Assembly (NCBI RefSeq): GCF_019083965.1
Contig: NZ_JAHRCY010000010.1
Span: 248,001 to 312,000, forward strand
Direction of reading: 5' to 3'
DNA length: 64,000 nt
Source of the DNA: Catellatospora tritici
GTDB lineage: Bacteria > Actinomycetota > Actinomycetes > Mycobacteriales > Micromonosporaceae
Below the pieces are notes generated by a model. The model made no database searches. It saw nothing but the letters and a program-made list of their open reading frames with translations, and had not been told where the DNA came from. The translations under genes and the position numbers were made by a program. Position 1 is the first letter of the stretch. Each line of letters opens with the position of its first letter. Positions 40,886 to 49,689 of the stretch are shown here, in pieces.

Positions 40886-43800
40886 ATGCCATCCATCTTG
40901 CGCACCCGGCGCAGGTCGCTGGCAGTCGGGCTCTGCGCCGTGCTCGCCGCCGGAGTCGTCGCCGTCCAGGCGCAGACCCCGGCCATGGCGGCCCAGACCA
41001 TCGGCTTCCCCACGTTCACCGGAACCGCCCCGCCGGCGGCACCGGTGAGCTACACCGCCGGCAACATGATGCAGGCGATCTACAACGCCGAGAGCTCCGG
41101 CACCGACTTCTGGCTCGACCGCATGCTGGCCCGTACGGGCAGCAGCGACCCGGCCGACGCGGACGGCGCGATCCTCATGACCCGCGGCCGCGCCCTGTTC
41201 ATGAAGACCTACAGTCCCGGCACGATGGGATTCGCCGGACACGTCGCCTACTGGGAGAGCATCAGCGACAACAACGCCTACACCATCACGGCCAGCCCTG
41301 GCACGTTCACCGAGCAGGGTTCGCAGCGGGTGCAGACGCCGAGCTACTCGAAGAACGTCTTCACCAGTGGCTCTATCACGATCACGCAGCAGAAGTTCAT
41401 CACCGACAACAACGTCGCGGTGACGAACCTGTCCATCGCCAACAACGGGTCCGCCTCCACCACGCTGACCCTGCGCGCGGTGTCGCCTTACGCGACCAGC
41501 GGTAGCGGCAGCGAGCTGACCGGCTCGACCGGGACGAAGAACAGCCTGACCACTCTCACGACAAAGCTCACCGGTGACAGCTTCACCGTCTCCAGCGGCG
41601 GGCTGAACCGGTCGATCACGATCGGCGCCGGAGCCACGGCGACGGCGAAGGTCGTCATGGGCTTCATCGCCAGCGAGATCCCCGAGTCGTCGTCCGAGTA
41701 CACGGCATACGCCGGCTACTCGAACGCGACCGCCTTCGCGACCCATGTGCGGGCCTACAACCTGTGGTGGGCGCAGAACATCCCCTACTTCAACTCGCCC
41801 GAGCCGGCGCTCACGAAGAACTACTACTACCGCTGGTGGCTGATGAGGTTCAACAACCTCGACGCCAACATCCCGGGCCAGACGTTCCAGTTCCCGACCT
41901 CGGTCGAGGGCGCGCTCGGCTACAACAACGCGATCGTGCTCACCCAGCCCATGCACATCGACGACCTGAAGTACCTGCGCACGCCGCTGTATGCGTACGG
42001 CGACTGGCTCAGCGTCGGTCAGGTGTCCAAGGGCGCCCGGTTCGTGGACAACCCCGGTGACCCGGAGAACTGGTCCAACAGCTACACCCAGTATGTCGCC
42101 GAGGCGGCGTGGAAGAGCTACCAGATCCACGGCGGCCAGCCGGCGATCGCGGCCAACCTCGCCAAATACGCCGAGGGCGATGTCAAGGGCCAGCTCTCGT
42201 ACTACGACACGAACAGCAACAAGCTCCTCGAGTACGACTGGGGCGCGCTGACCGGTAACGACGCCGACGCGGTGTCCTTCCACTGGCGTTCCGGCAAGAT
42301 GGACCGCGGCGAGGCGGCGTACCAGTACAGCGGCGCCCGTGCGGCGGCGCAGGCCTACGCGGCGATCGGCAACACGGCCAAGGCGAACGAGATGAATACG
42401 CTCGCCGACCAGATCCAGGCCGCGTTCACCAGCGTGCTCTGGAACTCCAGCCGCCAGCTGTTCGAGAACCGGATGGTGTCGGACGGCGCGTTCAACCCGT
42501 GGAAAGAGATCAACATCTACTACCCGTTCGCGGTGAACGCCATCCCGAACACGACGACCTACAAGGAAGCGCTGCGGCTGTTCGCCGATCCGGCTCAGTA
42601 CCCCGTGTTTCCGTTCTACACCGCCAACCAGGCGGACAAGGCGGCATCGGGGACAGGCAGCAACAACTTCTCCACCATCAACTCGACCGTGCAGTTCCGG
42701 CTCTTCTCCTCGGTGCTGCGCAACTACCCCACCTCCTACATCACTGCGACCGACTACAAGAAGCTGCTCTACTGGAACGCCTGGGCGCAGTACGTCAACG
42801 GCAGCATGAACTACCCCGACGCCAACGAGTTCTGGGCTGACTGGAACGGGTCGTCGATCACGTACCGCTCCTGGATCCACCACAACATCCTCGGCAGCAG
42901 CAACTGGACCCTGATCGAGGACGTCGCCGGCCTGCGCCCGCGCAGCGACGCGAAGGTCGAGCTGAACCCGATCAACATCAGCTGGCCGTACTTCACCGTC
43001 AACAACATCCGCTACCGCAACGCCGACCTCACCATCGTCTGGGACGACCCGGCCGACGGCGTGGTCCGCTACCCCGGCGTGCCCGAGGGCTACTCCATCT
43101 ACATCAACGGCAGCCGGGCGGCGACGGTCAGCTCGCTGGTGCCCTTCACCTGGGACCCGGCGACCGGCGCGGTCACCACCAGCGGCACGGTCACCTACAA
43201 CACCGCCGTGTCCGGCCTGCAGGCCCCGAACCAGGTCGTGCAGTCCGACGCCCGGGTGCTGGACGAGCTGGCCAAGGCCGGTATCGACACCACCCTGCCC
43301 GCCCTGACCAACCTGGCCACCGGTGCCACCGTCACCGCCTCCTACACCGGGTCGGGCACGACCACGGCCGGTGCGGTCGACGGGTTCCCCACCAACGAGC
43401 CGTACTGGGGCGCCGGAGGTTCGGCCAACAGCCAAGACTGGCTGGAACTGAACATGGGCACCGCCAAGACGTTCAACGAGGTGCGGCTCTACTTCAAGGA
43501 CAGCCGTCCGGCGTCGGCCACCTACCGGGCGCCGTCGGCGTACGACGTCCAGTACTACAACGGCAGCGCGTGGGTGAGCGTGGCCAGCCAGGCCAAGACG
43601 CCCAGCACCCCGAAGGGCAACTACAACCTGGTCACGTTCCCGGCGGTCACCGCCCAGCGGGTGCGGGTGCTGGCCACCAACGCCTCGGGCGCCAAGACCG
43701 GCCTCACGGAGATCAAGATCTTCAACCGTGGGGGCGTACAGCCACCGGTGTCCACCAACCTGGCCCTGGCGGCGACGCCGAGCTGCTCGTACACGTCCTC

Positions 43801-44188
43801 GTGGGAGAGCTGCGCGGCGATCAACAACGGGGACGAGCCGACCAGCTCCAACTGGGGCGGCACCAACCAGGGCAACCGCTGGGGCACCTGGCCCAACAGC
43901 GGCGCCCAGTGGGCGGAGCTGCAGTGGTCGTCGGCGCAGTCGCTGACCAAGGCCGACGTGTACTTCTTCGACGACGAGGGCGGCATCGACATGCCGGCCT
44001 CGTGGAAGCTGCAGTACTGGAACGGCAGCGCGTACGTCGACGTGCCCGGCGCGAGCGCCTACACGCTGACGAAGAACGCGTACAACACGATCACCTTCAC
44101 CGGGGTCAGCACGACCCGGCTACGGGTGGCGCTGACCAGCAACGGGACCAGTTCGGTCGGTCTGCTGGAGGTGAAGGCGTTCGCCTGA
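40886..44188 (+). CDS. Secreted MGH1-like glycoside hydrolase with two C-terminal discoidin-type domains
   Basis: The protein has 1100 residues with a signal peptide ending near TPAMA. A beta-rich N-terminal region leads into an (alpha/alpha)6-type catalytic region (about 300-700) with NYYYRWWLMRFNNL, FPTSVEGALGYNNAIVLTQPMHIDDLKYL and WRSGKMDRGEAAYQYSGARAAAQAYAAIG. These recall the MGH1-like/GH63-related hydrolases. Residues about 808-948 and 958-1100 are two F5/8-type carbohydrate-binding domains (NLATGATVTASY and NLALAATPSCSY openings). Position after GH127 and a transporter suggests an arabinoside substrate, perhaps like GH142, but the exact family is not certain. A perfect GGAGGTGA ribosome site fixes the ATG at 40886. 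Confidence 0.75.
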   Translation: MPSILRTRRRSLAVGLCAVLAAGVVAVQAQTPAMAAQTIGFPTFTGTAPPAAPVSYTAGNMMQAIYNAESSGTDFWLDRMLARTGSSDPADADGAILMTRGRALFMKTYSPGTMGFAGHVAYWESISDNNAYTITASPGTFTEQGSQRVQTPSYSKNVFTSGSITITQQKFITDNNVAVTNLSIANNGSASTTLTLRAVSPYATSGSGSELTGSTGTKNSLTTLTTKLTGDSFTVSSGGLNRSITIGAGATATAKVVMGFIASEIPESSSEYTAYAGYSNATAFATHVRAYNLWWAQNIPYFNSPEPALTKNYYYRWWLMRFNNLDANIPGQTFQFPTSVEGALGYNNAIVLTQPMHIDDLKYLRTPLYAYGDWLSVGQVSKGARFVDNPGDPENWSNSYTQYVAEAAWKSYQIHGGQPAIAANLAKYAEGDVKGQLSYYDTNSNKLLEYDWGALTGNDADAVSFHWRSGKMDRGEAAYQYSGARAAAQAYAAIGNTAKANEMNTLADQIQAAFTSVLWNSSRQLFENRMVSDGAFNPWKEINIYYPFAVNAIPNTTTYKEALRLFADPAQYPVFPFYTANQADKAASGTGSNNFSTINSTVQFRLFSSVLRNYPTSYITATDYKKLLYWNAWAQYVNGSMNYPDANEFWADWNGSSITYRSWIHHNILGSSNWTLIEDVAGLRPRSDAKVELNPINISWPYFTVNNIRYRNADLTIVWDDPADGVVRYPGVPEGYSIYINGSRAATVSSLVPFTWDPATGAVTTSGTVTYNTAVSGLQAPNQVVQSDARVLDELAKAGIDTTLPALTNLATGATVTASYTGSGTTTAGAVDGFPTNEPYWGAGGSANSQDWLELNMGTAKTFNEVRLYFKDSRPASATYRAPSAYDVQYYNGSAWVSVASQAKTPSTPKGNYNLVTFPAVTAQRVRVLATNASGAKTGLTEIKIFNRGGVQPPVSTNLALAATPSCSYTSSWESCAAINNGDEPTSSNWGGTNQGNRWGTWPNSGAQWAELQWSSAQSLTKADVYFFDDEGGIDMPASWKLQYWNGSAYVDVPGASAYTLTKNAYNTITFTGVSTTRLRVALTSNGTSSVGLLEVKAFA

Positions 44189-44198
44189 CCCGCTGACC

Positions 44199-44242
44199 GG
44201 CGGGGCCGGGCGCTCGGTGAGTCCGCGAGCGCCCGCCCCGCC
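44199..44242. terminator. Bidirectional hairpin terminator
   Basis: Arms 44199-44216 (GGCGGGGCCGGGCGCTCG) and 44226-44242 pair over 17 bp with one bulged base. They lie between the convergent hydrolase gene and the membrane protein gene. Confidence 0.75.
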
Positions 44243-45523
44243 TCAGTGCGTGCTCGCCGCGGCGGCGGGCCAGGCCGGGAGCCGGTCGCGCGCCGCCGCC
44301 GCGGCCAGATCGTGCGCGAGCGTGCGCAGGTACGCCGGGCAGTGGTGCTCCTGCGCCGACCGCAGCAGCCACGCGGCGCGCTCGGGGTCGCCCAGGTACA
44401 GCTCGGCGATCGCGCGTACGGCCAGGATGCTGCCGCGTTCGTACTCGTGCCGGAGGTCCAGGCCGACGCTGGGCAGCAGCGTCACCGCGTCGGCGGGGCG
44501 TCCCTGCAGGATCCGTGCCATGGCCAGCGCCAGCCGAGCCAGGGCCGACTGCCGTTGCCGCGTGTGGCCGAGCTCGGCCAGCGCGGCAAGCTCGTCGATG
44601 TCGGCGGGGCCACCGGCGTGCGTGCCGTCGTACGCGGCGGCCTTGAGGTAGACCGTGCACACCGCGTGCGCCACCACCGCGGCGATGAGCCCACCCGTCG
44701 TACGGTCGACGTGCGCCGAGCGGGCCGTGCCGGCGAGCTGGTTCATGGCCTGCGCGAACGCGCCGGGTCCGGCGGCAAGGCTCTTGGTCAGCAACTGTTG
44801 CGTGGCGTGCACCAGCAGTTGCGGGTCGCGTCCCGGACTGGCGACCAGAGCCTCGAGCTCGGCGAGGTCCAGGCTTCCGGAGCGCACCTCGACGACAGCG
44901 GCCGCCATCTCGCGGTCCGCGTGCGCCCGCATGAGGTTCGTCCGTGCCCTGGTGGGGCGGAAGATCCACCGCAGCATGGCGTAGCCGTCCGACTCCCGGC
45001 CACCGACCTTCAGCGGCACCAGGCTCGTCAGGCCCACCGTCATGCCCGCGAGAGTCACCGCCGACAGGACGCTGCCCGCGCCGCTCCTGACGCCTGCGGG
45101 CACCATGGCCATCAGGGTGCCCGCCGCCACGACGAAGTTGAGCCACGGACCGAAAGCCGCGTACAGCACCATACGTCGCCGCAGGTCGCGCAGCTCGGGG
45201 CCGGGGACCGGGGCGACCTTCGGCAGCGGCCACCAGCGCGGCCGCCGCCGGCTGTACGGCAGCCGCAGCAGCGCCACGGCGAGCCAGTGGCCCAGATCGT
45301 GCAGCATCCGATGCACCCAGCAACCGGCGACGAAGACGACCAGGGCCAGGCCCACACTGCCCGGTTGCCAGTGGTCGGTCCGCAGCATGCTGAGCCCGAG
45401 GTAGACGCCCCCGAGGCTGGCGCCGACCGCGATGGTCACGCGCGTCCGCGGCCATGTTGAAGATCTCTGCGGCACGATCGGACGGTAGAGCGGTGCCGTC
45501 CCACTGACCAGACACGTCGACAA
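44243..45523 (-). CDS. Membrane protein with degenerate M50-type metalloprotease motif
   Basis: The 426-residue protein has hydrophobic helices at about 30-48, 57-72, 118-135 and 142-165, and a long soluble Ala-rich helical C-terminal half. The segment CWVHRMLHDLGHWLAVALL (68-86) resembles the HExxH zinc helix of site-2 (M50) proteases, but Asp76 replaces the catalytic Glu. GGRESDGYAMLRW near 180 matches the second M50 motif (xxDG). It may be an inactive relative or use Asp. The C-terminal part looks like TPR-like helices. The start is uncertain (TTG at 45523). The role is unknown. Confidence 0.6.
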   Translation of the reverse strand: MSTCLVSGTAPLYRPIVPQRSSTWPRTRVTIAVGASLGGVYLGLSMLRTDHWQPGSVGLALVVFVAGCWVHRMLHDLGHWLAVALLRLPYSRRRPRWWPLPKVAPVPGPELRDLRRRMVLYAAFGPWLNFVVAAGTLMAMVPAGVRSGAGSVLSAVTLAGMTVGLTSLVPLKVGGRESDGYAMLRWIFRPTRARTNLMRAHADREMAAAVVEVRSGSLDLAELEALVASPGRDPQLLVHATQQLLTKSLAAGPGAFAQAMNQLAGTARSAHVDRTTGGLIAAVVAHAVCTVYLKAAAYDGTHAGGPADIDELAALAELGHTRQRQSALARLALAMARILQGRPADAVTLLPSVGLDLRHEYERGSILAVRAIAELYLGDPERAAWLLRSAQEHHCPAYLRTLAHDLAAAAARDRLPAWPAAAASTH

Positions 45524-45585
45524 CAGTTGGCCATCACTTCACCGGCGGGTCGCCGGGGTGGCCGCCGGCCTGCCCGCGCCGGCGG

Positions 45586-45620
45586 CACCGGGCGCCACCG
45601 AGGTCGGCAGGCGCCCGGTG
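45586..45620. terminator. Hairpin terminator after the membrane-anchored gene
   Basis: Perfect 11-bp arms CACCGGGCGCC (45586-45596) and GGCGCCCGGTG (45610-45620) with a 13-nt loop lie just beyond the stop of the leftward gene at 45628. Confidence 0.65.
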
Positions 45621-45627
45621 CGCGGCT

Positions 45628-46356
45628 TCACTTGTGCGTGCAGACCCGGTCGACGAGGACCGTGTACAGGTCAGTGGCACCCTCGGGCGCGGCCTTCAGC
45701 GCGCGGTAGTTCTCGTTGAGGTCGGCGGCCAGCGCCTTGCTCCTGACCGCGTCCATCAGCATCACGTGCACGGTACGCACGCCGATGTTGGCGTCCTCGG
45801 CGTGGTCGGGGCGGCCCAGCGGGACGCCGCCCACCCAGAAGCCCTTGTCCTTGCGGTCGATCGCGGCCAGCCACGCGTACCAGTCGCCGCCGCTCTCGAC
45901 GAAGACCCACATCACCCGGCCGTCGCCCTGCGCGGGGTCGGGGCCGGTCAGCGCGACGGTCGCGCCGACCCGCAGCGCCGGCCCGGCAGTCGGGAGCTGG
46001 TCGACGTGAATCTCGACCATGCCGCAGTCCGCTCCGGCCGAAGGCAGCGGACTCGGGGACGGGGACGGGCTCGCGATAGCCGCGGCGCCGGCCGTGACGC
46101 TCACGACCGGGCTCGGCGTGGGGTCACCGCCGGGACCCGTCCCTGCACCGGGCGGGAAGTACTGCAGCAGGATGCCACCGACGACGAACAGGGCGCCGAT
46201 GCCCGCGGCCACCTTGTCGATCGGCTGCTTCTGCGCGGCGTCGGTGCCGGAATCGGGGCGGCGTCCCACATAGAGGTGGTAGCCGAACGCACCGAGTAGG
46301 AACAGGCCGCCGACGATGATCAGAATTACCGGTACGTTGGGATTCTCGATGGACAC
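45628..46356 (-). CDS. Membrane-anchored protein of unknown function
   Basis: The 242-residue protein has two transmembrane helices, VPVILIIVGGLFLLGAFGYHLYVG (about 8-31) and KVAAGIGALFVVGGILLQYF (about 47-66). A Pro/Ser linker (PSPSPSPLPSAGADCG) leads to a C-terminal domain of about 130 residues. The reading VALTGPDPAQGDGRVMWVFVESGGDWYAWLAAI in this domain resembles extracellular beta-sandwich modules found in actinobacterial surface proteins, but I cannot name a family. I chose the GTG at 46356 with GAAGGG upstream; a longer frame to 46524 lacks a ribosome site. Its neighbours do not suggest a role. Confidence 0.6.
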   Translation of the reverse strand: MSIENPNVPVILIIVGGLFLLGAFGYHLYVGRRPDSGTDAAQKQPIDKVAAGIGALFVVGGILLQYFPPGAGTGPGGDPTPSPVVSVTAGAAAIASPSPSPSPLPSAGADCGMVEIHVDQLPTAGPALRVGATVALTGPDPAQGDGRVMWVFVESGGDWYAWLAAIDRKDKGFWVGGVPLGRPDHAEDANIGVRTVHVMLMDAVRSKALAADLNENYRALKAAPEGATDLYTVLVDRVCTHK

Positions 46357-46787
46357 TGCGGACCCTTCGCTCGTGCAGGCGACGTACTGATACTCCGTAC
46401 AGTTCCCCCGTCGCGGTACTCGCCGACCCCATCGATCGTCAAGCTGATCGATCATCTGTCCGGCCTGCACGTCTGAGTCTCTGCTCGGCCGAACGGACTC
46501 ACTCATGCTAGGGATGTCCCGCAACGGTCCACTGTGGTTGCAGAGCTATCTTTCGGCACGCCCTCCGGTGGCGGAGACAACCTTCCGCAATTGACTTTCC
46601 GAGATTTGTGAATGGTGCTCTCATAGCCATCGCCGACTGGCGGTATGCATGTCGACAAGAGTGCCGAATGGCGAATTCCGGTGAGGGCCCGTGCGATCAG
46701 CTGCGCCAGGCAATCATGCGGTCGCCCTCGGGATCCGGGGCCGGTGCGGCGTTCGCCTGGCCGGCTTCGCTGTGCGCAGCCGTTGAT

Positions 46788-46855
46788 GGCTGCAGTTTCC
46801 CGGAAAGTGCAGCCAGGCGCGCCAAGATTCCTGCACTCTCCCCGAAAGTGCGGCC
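46788..46855. repeat. Dispersed palindromic element, family A, copy 4
   Basis: GGCTGCAGTTTCCCGGAAAG with TGCAGCC following is a self-complementary left arm (46789-46815). CTGCACTCTCCCCGAAAGTGCGG follows after a spacer. The layout equals that of the copies at 5581, 25397 and 26361. Confidence 0.65.
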
Positions 46856-47050
46856 ACCGGTAGCCGATCGCGCGACGTGCCGGGCGGGTGGCGGCTGTCG
46901 ATCAGGAAGTTGTGCCGCAGACACGCCGTCGAGCCGTGCCATAGGTTCATGATCGACCGGGTGGGGGGTGGCCGGGGATGGGGCGGGCGGGGGTGGCGCT
47001 CTCACCGCATGGAAGTCCACCCCCGCCCGCCGGCTCTGGGTGCCCGTTAG

Positions 47051-47064
47051 TGTTAACGCGAACA
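47051..47064. promoter_or_regulatory. Distal AraR-like operator
   Basis: TGTTAACGCGAACA matches the promoter-proximal operator at 47208-47221 in 12 of 14 positions and keeps the TGTTA/AACA ends. The centre-to-centre distance of 157 bases, about 15 helical turns, would allow DNA looping between the two sites. Confidence 0.55.
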
Positions 47065-47193
47065 TAGCCGCGCGTCAAGATGTTGCGTAAGAACCAGCGC
47101 CGCCGTGCAGGTAGCGCATGTGCTGGGTTTCATCTCGTTCCGCCGTAACGCCTCCGGGTCGGCGTCATTACCGAAACGTTGCCAAGCAGCGTC

Positions 47194-47222
47194 TTGACGG
47201 CACTTCATGTTAGCGCTAACAC
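47194..47222 (+). promoter_or_regulatory. araB promoter with overlapping operator
   Basis: TTGACG (47194-47199) and TAACAC (47217-47222) are spaced by 17 bases. The perfect palindrome TGTTAGCGCTAACA (47208-47221) covers the spacer and -10 box, so a bound LacI-type AraR would block RNA polymerase. Confidence 0.7.
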
Positions 47223-47252
47223 TATCCCCCGAACCTGAGGAGGTGGGCCCGG

Positions 47253-48905
47253 ATGGGCGAAGCGGCAGACCCCCGCGACCGGTACGTCGTGGGTGTCGAC
47301 TACGGCACCCTGTCGGGCCGGGCACTGGTGGTGCGCGTGTCCGATGGCGCCGAGGTCGGCACGGCGGTGCACCCGTACCGCCATGCCGTGATGGACACGG
47401 AGCTGGCCGCCGATGGCAGGGCGTTGCCGCCCGACTGGGCGCTGCAGGATCCCGACGACTACCGCGACGTGCTCCGTCACGCGGTCCCGGCCGCGGTCGC
47501 CGCCGCCGGGATCGACCCGGCGCAGGTCGTCGGCATCGCCACCGACTTCACCGCGTGCACGGTGCTGCCGACGCTGGCCGACGGCACGCCGCTGTGCGAG
47601 CTGGCCGAGCTGCGCACCCGGCCGCACGCGTACGTCAAGCTGTGGAAGCACCACGCCGCGCAGTCGCACGCCGACCGGATCAACGCGACCGCCGCGCAGC
47701 GCGGCGAGCCGTGGCTGGCCCGCTACGGCGGGAAGATCTCCTCGGAGTGGCAGTTCGCCAAGGGCCTGCAGCTGCTGGAGGAGGACCCGGAGGTCTACCA
47801 CCGGGCCGACCGCTGGATCGAGGCGGCCGACTGGATCGTGTGGCAGCTGTGCGGCGCCGAGACCCGCAACGTCTGCACCGCCGGCTACAAGGGCATCCGC
47901 CAGGACGGGCAGTACCCGTCGGCCGACTACCTGGCCGCGCTGAACCCCGACTTCACCGGCTTCACCGCGAAGATCGACGGTCCGCTGCTGGAGCTGGGGG
48001 AGCGGGCCGGGTCGCTGACCGCGCAGGCCGCCACCTGGACCGGGCTGCCCGAGGGCATCGCGGTCGCGGTCGGCAACGTCGACGCGCACGTCACCGCGGC
48101 CGCCGCGCAGGCCATCGAGCCGGGCCGCCTGGTCGCCATCATGGGCACCTCGACCTGCCACGTCGTCAACGGCGAGAAGCTGGCCGAGGTGCCGGGCATG
48201 TGCGGCGTCGTCGAGGGCGGCATCAGCGCGGGTGCCTGGGGTTACGAGGCGGGCCAGAGCGGCGTCGGCGACATCTTCGGCTGGTTCGTCGAGCACGCGG
48301 CCCCGGCCGGATACGACTCGCACGAAATTCTGTCCGAGCTGGCTGCTGCGCAGCCCGTGGGCGCGCACGGCCTGGTCGCGCTGGACTGGTGGAACGGCAA
48401 CCGCTCGCTACTGGTCAACCACGAGCTGTCCGGCCTGATCGTCGGCCTGACCCTGGCCACCCGCCCGCACGAGATCTACCGGGCGCTGCTGGAGTCCACC
48501 GCGTACGGCACCCGCATGATCATGGAGGCGTTCGCTGAGGCGGGCGTGCCGGTGACCGAGCTGGTCATCGCGGGCGGCCTGGCCGCCAACAGCCTGCTGA
48601 TGCAGATCTACGCCGACGTGACCGACCGGCCGCTGAGCCTGATCGGCTCGGCGCAGGGACCGGCGCTGGGCTCGGCGATCCACGCCGCGGTCGCCGCCGG
48701 TGACTACCCGGACGTGGCGACCGCCTCGGCGGCGATGGGTCGGGTCGAGCGCGCCGTCTTCCGGCCGGACCCGGAACGCGCCCGCGCCTACGACGCCCTC
48801 TACACCGAATACCGCGCGCTGCACGACCACTTCGGCCGGGGCGGCGACGACATGATGCTGCGCCTGCGCGCCATCCGCAACGCGGCCCGGGGGGAGCAGG
48901 CATGA
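47253..48905 (+). CDS. araB: L-ribulokinase AraB
   Basis: The 550-residue FGGY-family kinase matches AraB throughout. The ATP-binding phosphate loop is YVVGVDYGTLSGRALVV near the N-terminus. DFTACTVLP, the AraB-type LWKHHAAQ, EAADWIVWQLCG, AIMGTSTCHVV and the C-terminal IAGGLAANSLLMQIYADVT follow. It phosphorylates L-ribulose at the 5-OH with ATP. It heads the arabinose operon; the start codon (ATG 47253) has GAGGTGGGC upstream. Its stop overlaps the start of araD (ATGA, 48902-48905). Two operators upstream suggest repression relieved by arabinose. Confidence 0.95.
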   Translation: MGEAADPRDRYVVGVDYGTLSGRALVVRVSDGAEVGTAVHPYRHAVMDTELAADGRALPPDWALQDPDDYRDVLRHAVPAAVAAAGIDPAQVVGIATDFTACTVLPTLADGTPLCELAELRTRPHAYVKLWKHHAAQSHADRINATAAQRGEPWLARYGGKISSEWQFAKGLQLLEEDPEVYHRADRWIEAADWIVWQLCGAETRNVCTAGYKGIRQDGQYPSADYLAALNPDFTGFTAKIDGPLLELGERAGSLTAQAATWTGLPEGIAVAVGNVDAHVTAAAAQAIEPGRLVAIMGTSTCHVVNGEKLAEVPGMCGVVEGGISAGAWGYEAGQSGVGDIFGWFVEHAAPAGYDSHEILSELAAAQPVGAHGLVALDWWNGNRSLLVNHELSGLIVGLTLATRPHEIYRALLESTAYGTRMIMEAFAEAGVPVTELVIAGGLAANSLLMQIYADVTDRPLSLIGSAQGPALGSAIHAAVAAGDYPDVATASAAMGRVERAVFRPDPERARAYDALYTEYRALHDHFGRGGDDMMLRLRAIRNAARGEQA

Positions 48906-49579
48906 GCGAGATCGTCCGCAAGCTGCGCGAACAGGTCGCGGGGCTGCACTCGGAGCTGACCCGGTACGGCCTGGTCGCCTGGACGGCCGGCAACGTGTCG
49001 GCGCGGGTGCCCGGGGAGAACCTGATGGTGATCAAGCCGAGCGGGGTGTCCTACGACGACCTCAGTCCGGCCAACATGATCGTCTGCGACCTGAACGGCA
49101 CGGTCGTCGAGGGCGACCTGTCGCCGTCGAGCGACACCGCCGCGCACGCCTACGTATACCGGGCTATGCCAGAGGTCGGCGGGGTGGTGCACACGCACAG
49201 CACCTACGCCACGGCGTGGGCGGCGCGCGGGGAGTCGATCCCGTGCCATCTGACCGCGCAGGCCGACGAGTTCGGCGGGGAGATCCCGGTCGGGCCGTTC
49301 GCGCTGATCGGCGGGGACGACATCGGCAAGGGGATCGTGGCCACGTTGTCGGGGCACCGGTCGCCGGCCGTACTGATGCGCAATCACGGTGTGTTCACCA
49401 TCGGCAAGGACGCGAAAGCCGCGGTCAAGGCCGCGGTGATGTGTGAGGACGTGGCACGGACCGCGCATCTGGCCCGTTCGCTCGGGCAGCCGCTGCCGAT
49501 GGCCGCCGCCGATGTGGACGCCCTCTACCACCGCTACCAGAACGTCTACGGCCAGGCCGGTCCGCCGGTCGCGCCGTAG
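48902..49579 (+). CDS. araD: L-ribulose-5-phosphate 4-epimerase AraD
   Basis: The 225-residue class II aldolase/epimerase has zinc ligands H97 and H99 in VVHTHSTYATAWA and H162 in LMRNHGVFTIGKD. The segments WTAGNVSAR and VIKPSGVSYDDLSPANMIVCDLNG bind the phosphate. D78 in PSSDTAAH fits the conserved Asp. It converts L-ribulose 5-phosphate to D-xylulose 5-phosphate, the last step before the pentose phosphate pathway. It is translationally coupled to araB. About 110 bases follow before the transporter gene, without a terminator. Confidence 0.93.
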   Translation: MSEIVRKLREQVAGLHSELTRYGLVAWTAGNVSARVPGENLMVIKPSGVSYDDLSPANMIVCDLNGTVVEGDLSPSSDTAAHAYVYRAMPEVGGVVHTHSTYATAWAARGESIPCHLTAQADEFGGEIPVGPFALIGGDDIGKGIVATLSGHRSPAVLMRNHGVFTIGKDAKAAVKAAVMCEDVARTAHLARSLGQPLPMAAADVDALYHRYQNVYGQAGPPVAP

Positions 49580-49689
49580 GGGGCACAACTCTCACCGCAC
49601 GCACCACCCAGCACCTCCCACCCCTGCCGCGGACCTCATCCCTTCGGCGGCCGGGACTCGCAAGTGCCACCACCTTTCAAGGAGATCGC

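Larger units (their letters stand above)
46357..47252. other. Long intergenic region before the arabinose operon
   Basis: About 900 bases hold no convincing gene on either strand; open frames here are short, lack ribosome sites and show no GC-skewed codon pattern. The stretch contains family A palindrome copy 4 (46788-46855) and, at its right end, two AraR-like operators and the araB promoter. Parts near 46550-46680 and 47070-47210 are less GC-rich than the surroundings. Confidence 0.6.

Noticed and set aside
38954-43435. Leftward open frame of nearly 1500 codons
   Set aside because: It runs opposite to four well-supported genes; its Gly/Arg/His/Val-rich sequence is the usual antisense shadow of GC-rich codons.
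45527-45709. Short rightward frame in the gap after the M50-like gene
   Set aside because: It overlaps the hairpin terminator and the end of the leftward gene at 45628, and it lacks a ribosome site.
46608-46952. Possible 114-codon gene in the long gap before araB
   Set aside because: No ribosome site, no GC-biased third positions, and it spans the palindromic family A element; treated as non-coding.
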